Source of the DNA: CAYUKK01 sp964445305
GTDB taxonomy: Bacteria; Acidobacteriota; Aminicenantia; Aminicenantales; UBA8522
Assembly: GCA_964445305.1 (NCBI GenBank)
Contig: CAYUKK010000055.1
Span: 1 to 7,302, forward strand
Direction: 5' to 3'
DNA: 7,302 nt
A program made the translations under genes and the position numbers. Under the pieces are notes generated by a model. The model had not been told where the DNA came from, made no database searches, and saw only the letters and a list, made by a program, of their open reading frames with translations. Shown here piece after piece: positions 5,686-7,302 of this stretch. Every line of letters starts with the position of its first letter. Position 1 is the first letter of the stretch.

Positions 5686-5726
5686 CCTTCTCTCCTTTTT
5701 CTAAAATGAATTTTTACCCAAAAAGG
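5686..5726 (-). promoter_or_regulatory. Ribosome binding site of the esterase within a potential hairpin
   Basis: On the minus strand the Shine-Dalgarno AAAAAGGAG lies 6 bases before the ATG. Its AAAAAGG part (5700-5694) is the exact complement of CCTTTTT at 5726-5720. Between them TAAAA (5716-5712) can pair with TTTTA (5706-5702) around a 5-base loop. The stems are AT-rich and therefore weak, so the fold may form only in the cold or not at all. It could alternatively act as a poor terminator for the upstream gene. Confidence 0.4.
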
Positions 5727-5737
5727 TTTTTGCCTCA

Positions 5738-7255
5738 TTAAGTAATAAACAGGTTTTTGGTCGAAAAAGTGGGGTCGCTGGTCAGGTTGACGCCCAGCCG
5801 ACGCAGCCCCGCCTCATCTCCCGGAGTCGGGATGTGGGTGAGGTGGACTTCACAGCCCCGAAGCTCGCCCAGCTTCTCCAGAGCCAGCCCGGCGGCAGGG
5901 TTTGTCGAGGCGTTGATGCTCAAGCCGATGAGGACCTCCTCGACATCGAGGCTAACGGATTTTGCCCCGAGAATCTTCTGTTTCAGGTTGCCCACAGCCT
6001 CGATGATGGCCGGGGAGAGGAGGTGGATTTTGTCGGGTATGTCCGCTATCGTCTTGACGGCGTTGAGAACAACGCTCGAGGCAGCGTGCATGAGGGGGGA
6101 ATTCTTTCCGGTGACGATAGTGCCATCCCTAAGCTCAATCGCCGCTCCGCAGAAAACGCCGTTATTGCCCTTACCTTTCTTCCGTGCCTCTTCAGCGGCG
6201 CGCCGCGCCGGCTCGACCACCGGCCTGTCCTCGGGTTTGAGCCCCAGCTCTTTCATCAAAAGCTCCGACCTTTCGACGGTTTCCCGGTCGACAAACCCCA
6301 TGACAAACTCGCAACGGTAGCGGAAATACCTGCGGATGACCTCCTGGCAGGCAGCCTCACGGACGATAGCGTCATCCACGATAGCCAGCCCGGCGCAATT
6401 GACACCCATCTCCGTCGGCGACTTGTAGAAGCTCTCTTCGCCCGTGATTTTTTGCAGAATCCTCCTCAGCACGGGAAAAACCTCGACGTCCCGGTTATAA
6501 TTCACGGCTGAGATTCCATAGGCCTCGAGGTGGTAGGGGTCGATGAGGTTGAAATCGCCGATTTCGGCCGTGGCCGCCTCGTAGGCGATATTCACCGGAT
6601 GCTTGAGGGGAATGTTCCAGATGGGGAAAGTCTCAAACTTGGCGTAGCCCGCTCGTTGACCGCGTTTGTGTTCGTGGTAGAGCTGGGAGAGGCACGTGGC
6701 GAGCTTGCCGCTTCCCGGGCCTGGACCGGTGACGATGACGAGGGGTTTTTCCGTCTGAATATATTCATTGGCCCCGTAGCCTTCATCGCTGACGATGAGG
6801 TCGATGTCCGTCGGGTAGCCCCGGGTGAAGGGATGCGTGTAGACTCTTACGCCCCGGCGTTCGAGTCTGTTCATAAAAACTCTGGCCGAGGCCTGGTTGT
6901 CGAAACGCGTGATTACCACTCCCCCCACTTCAATCCCCCAATCAGCCAAATCATCGATGAGCTTGAGGGCGTCGACATCATAGGTGATACCGAAATCCGC
7001 CCGTAATTTTCGTTTTTCGATATCGCCAGCATAAATGCACAGCAGGACATCGGCTCGGTCTTTAAGCTTCTGGAGGAGGCGCATTTTGACATTCGGGTCG
7101 AAGCCAGGAAGAACGCGGGCAGCATGGTAATCGTAGATGAGCTTGCCCCCGAACTCGAGATAGAGCTTGTTGTGGAATTTCTCGACTCGGTCGAGAATGG
7201 CCTTCGTCTGCTCAGCCAAATAACGTTCGTTATCAAATCCCTTTTTCTGAGTCAT
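5738..7255 (-). CDS. UPF0371/DUF1846 family protein
   Basis: The 505-residue protein matches the DUF1846 (UPF0371) family over its full length; members are about 500 residues. Recognisable parts are MTQKKGFDNERYL at the N-terminus, YDYHAARVLPGFDPNVKMRLL (41-61) and the phosphate-loop-like VTGPGPGSGKLATCLSQLYHE (175-195). Further on are FPIWNIPLKHPVNIAYEAATAEIGDFN (210-236), PTEMGVNCAG (280-289) and NSPLMHAASSVVLNAVK (385-401). The biochemical role is not established; the glycine-rich GPGPGSGK segment suggests nucleotide or phosphate binding, and it is cytoplasmic. The ATG at 7255 is chosen because it gives the family N-terminus and length. Two upstream in-frame ATGs (7276 and 7300) lie in or before the promoter. 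There is no Shine-Dalgarno, consistent with a nearly leaderless mRNA. It ends 52 bp before the esterase, with which it may be co-transcribed. Confidence 0.93.
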   Translation of the reverse strand: MTQKKGFDNERYLAEQTKAILDRVEKFHNKLYLEFGGKLIYDYHAARVLPGFDPNVKMRLLQKLKDRADVLLCIYAGDIEKRKLRADFGITYDVDALKLIDDLADWGIEVGGVVITRFDNQASARVFMNRLERRGVRVYTHPFTRGYPTDIDLIVSDEGYGANEYIQTEKPLVIVTGPGPGSGKLATCLSQLYHEHKRGQRAGYAKFETFPIWNIPLKHPVNIAYEAATAEIGDFNLIDPYHLEAYGISAVNYNRDVEVFPVLRRILQKITGEESFYKSPTEMGVNCAGLAIVDDAIVREAACQEVIRRYFRYRCEFVMGFVDRETVERSELLMKELGLKPEDRPVVEPARRAAEEARKKGKGNNGVFCGAAIELRDGTIVTGKNSPLMHAASSVVLNAVKTIADIPDKIHLLSPAIIEAVGNLKQKILGAKSVSLDVEEVLIGLSINASTNPAAGLALEKLGELRGCEVHLTHIPTPGDEAGLRRLGVNLTSDPTFSTKNLFIT

Positions 7256-7264
7256 GGATAAAGA

Positions 7265-7293
7265 CTTATATCGCATGGAAGAAAGTGTGTCAA
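7265..7293 (-). promoter_or_regulatory. Sigma70-type promoter of the DUF1846 gene
   Basis: On the minus strand, a perfect -35 box TTGACA (7293-7288) is followed by a 17-base spacer and TATAAG (7270-7265), which matches TATAAT at five of six positions. The expected transcription start is about 7257-7259, only 2-4 bases before the ATG at 7255, so the transcript should be leaderless or nearly so. The strength of the match and the ideal spacing make this the best promoter in the window. Confidence 0.75.
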
Positions 7294-7302
7294 ATGGCAT
7301 AG

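Noticed and set aside
5694..5726. Intrinsic terminator between DUF1846 and the esterase
   Set aside because: The stem is almost entirely A-T and includes the esterase Shine-Dalgarno; there is no GC-rich stem followed by a T-run on the minus-strand transcript.
5834..7006. Two plus-strand open frames (5834-6511 and 6530-7006)
   Set aside because: Both lie antisense within the DUF1846 gene, whose family match is strong throughout.

Overview
The window looks like a chromosomal segment of a free-living, probably uncultured, heterotrophic bacterium. The evidence is bacterial-type -35/-10 promoter hexamers, Shine-Dalgarno sites before several genes, an exported esterase and a predicted lipoprotein. 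Base composition is moderately GC-rich. The gene flavour (exported esterases, an ATP-grasp protein with a long conserved core, DUF1846) would fit a deep-branching group such as the Aminicenantota/Acidobacteriota. That placement is an impression, not something the sequence proves. There is no phage, transposon, CRISPR, tRNA or rRNA signature.

Layout. Positions 1-444 hold no convincing protein gene but are rich in inverted repeats: a long-range stem at 17-148 and a nested stem-loop pair at 189-279. At 425-433 an extended -10 box sits almost on the start codon of a plus-strand gene (445-1494). This gene encodes a 349-residue DHH-like protein whose metal-binding motifs appear in permuted order. 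Everything else is on the minus strand and converges on it. Reading in transcription direction from the right edge: a UPF0371/DUF1846 protein (7255-5738), an exported alpha/beta-hydrolase esterase (5685-3922), then after a 123-bp gap a compact four-gene cluster. The cluster contains a methylated-DNA-protein cysteine methyltransferase (3798-3310), a small PH/GRAM-like beta-rich protein (3303-2929), a small predicted lipoprotein with a jelly-roll-like domain (2932-2405) and an ATP-grasp enzyme (2403-1516).

How the genes may work together. The four cluster genes are 6 bp apart, overlapping by ATGA, and 1 bp apart, so they are almost certainly co-transcribed and partly translationally coupled. 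Methyltransferase function (repair of O6-alkylguanine) is clear. The other three have no obvious link to DNA repair, so the grouping may be shared expression only. DUF1846 and the esterase are 52 bp apart and may share the strong promoter at 7265-7293. That promoter (TTGACA, 17-bp spacer, TATAAG) lies so close to the DUF1846 start that the mRNA should be nearly leaderless, as is also predicted for the DHH-like gene. The two transcription-unit-leading genes with visible promoters thus lack Shine-Dalgarno sites, while several internal genes have them.

The best candidates for something undescribed are the permuted DHH-like protein, the structured non-coding stretch at 1-444 and the paired leaderless starts.
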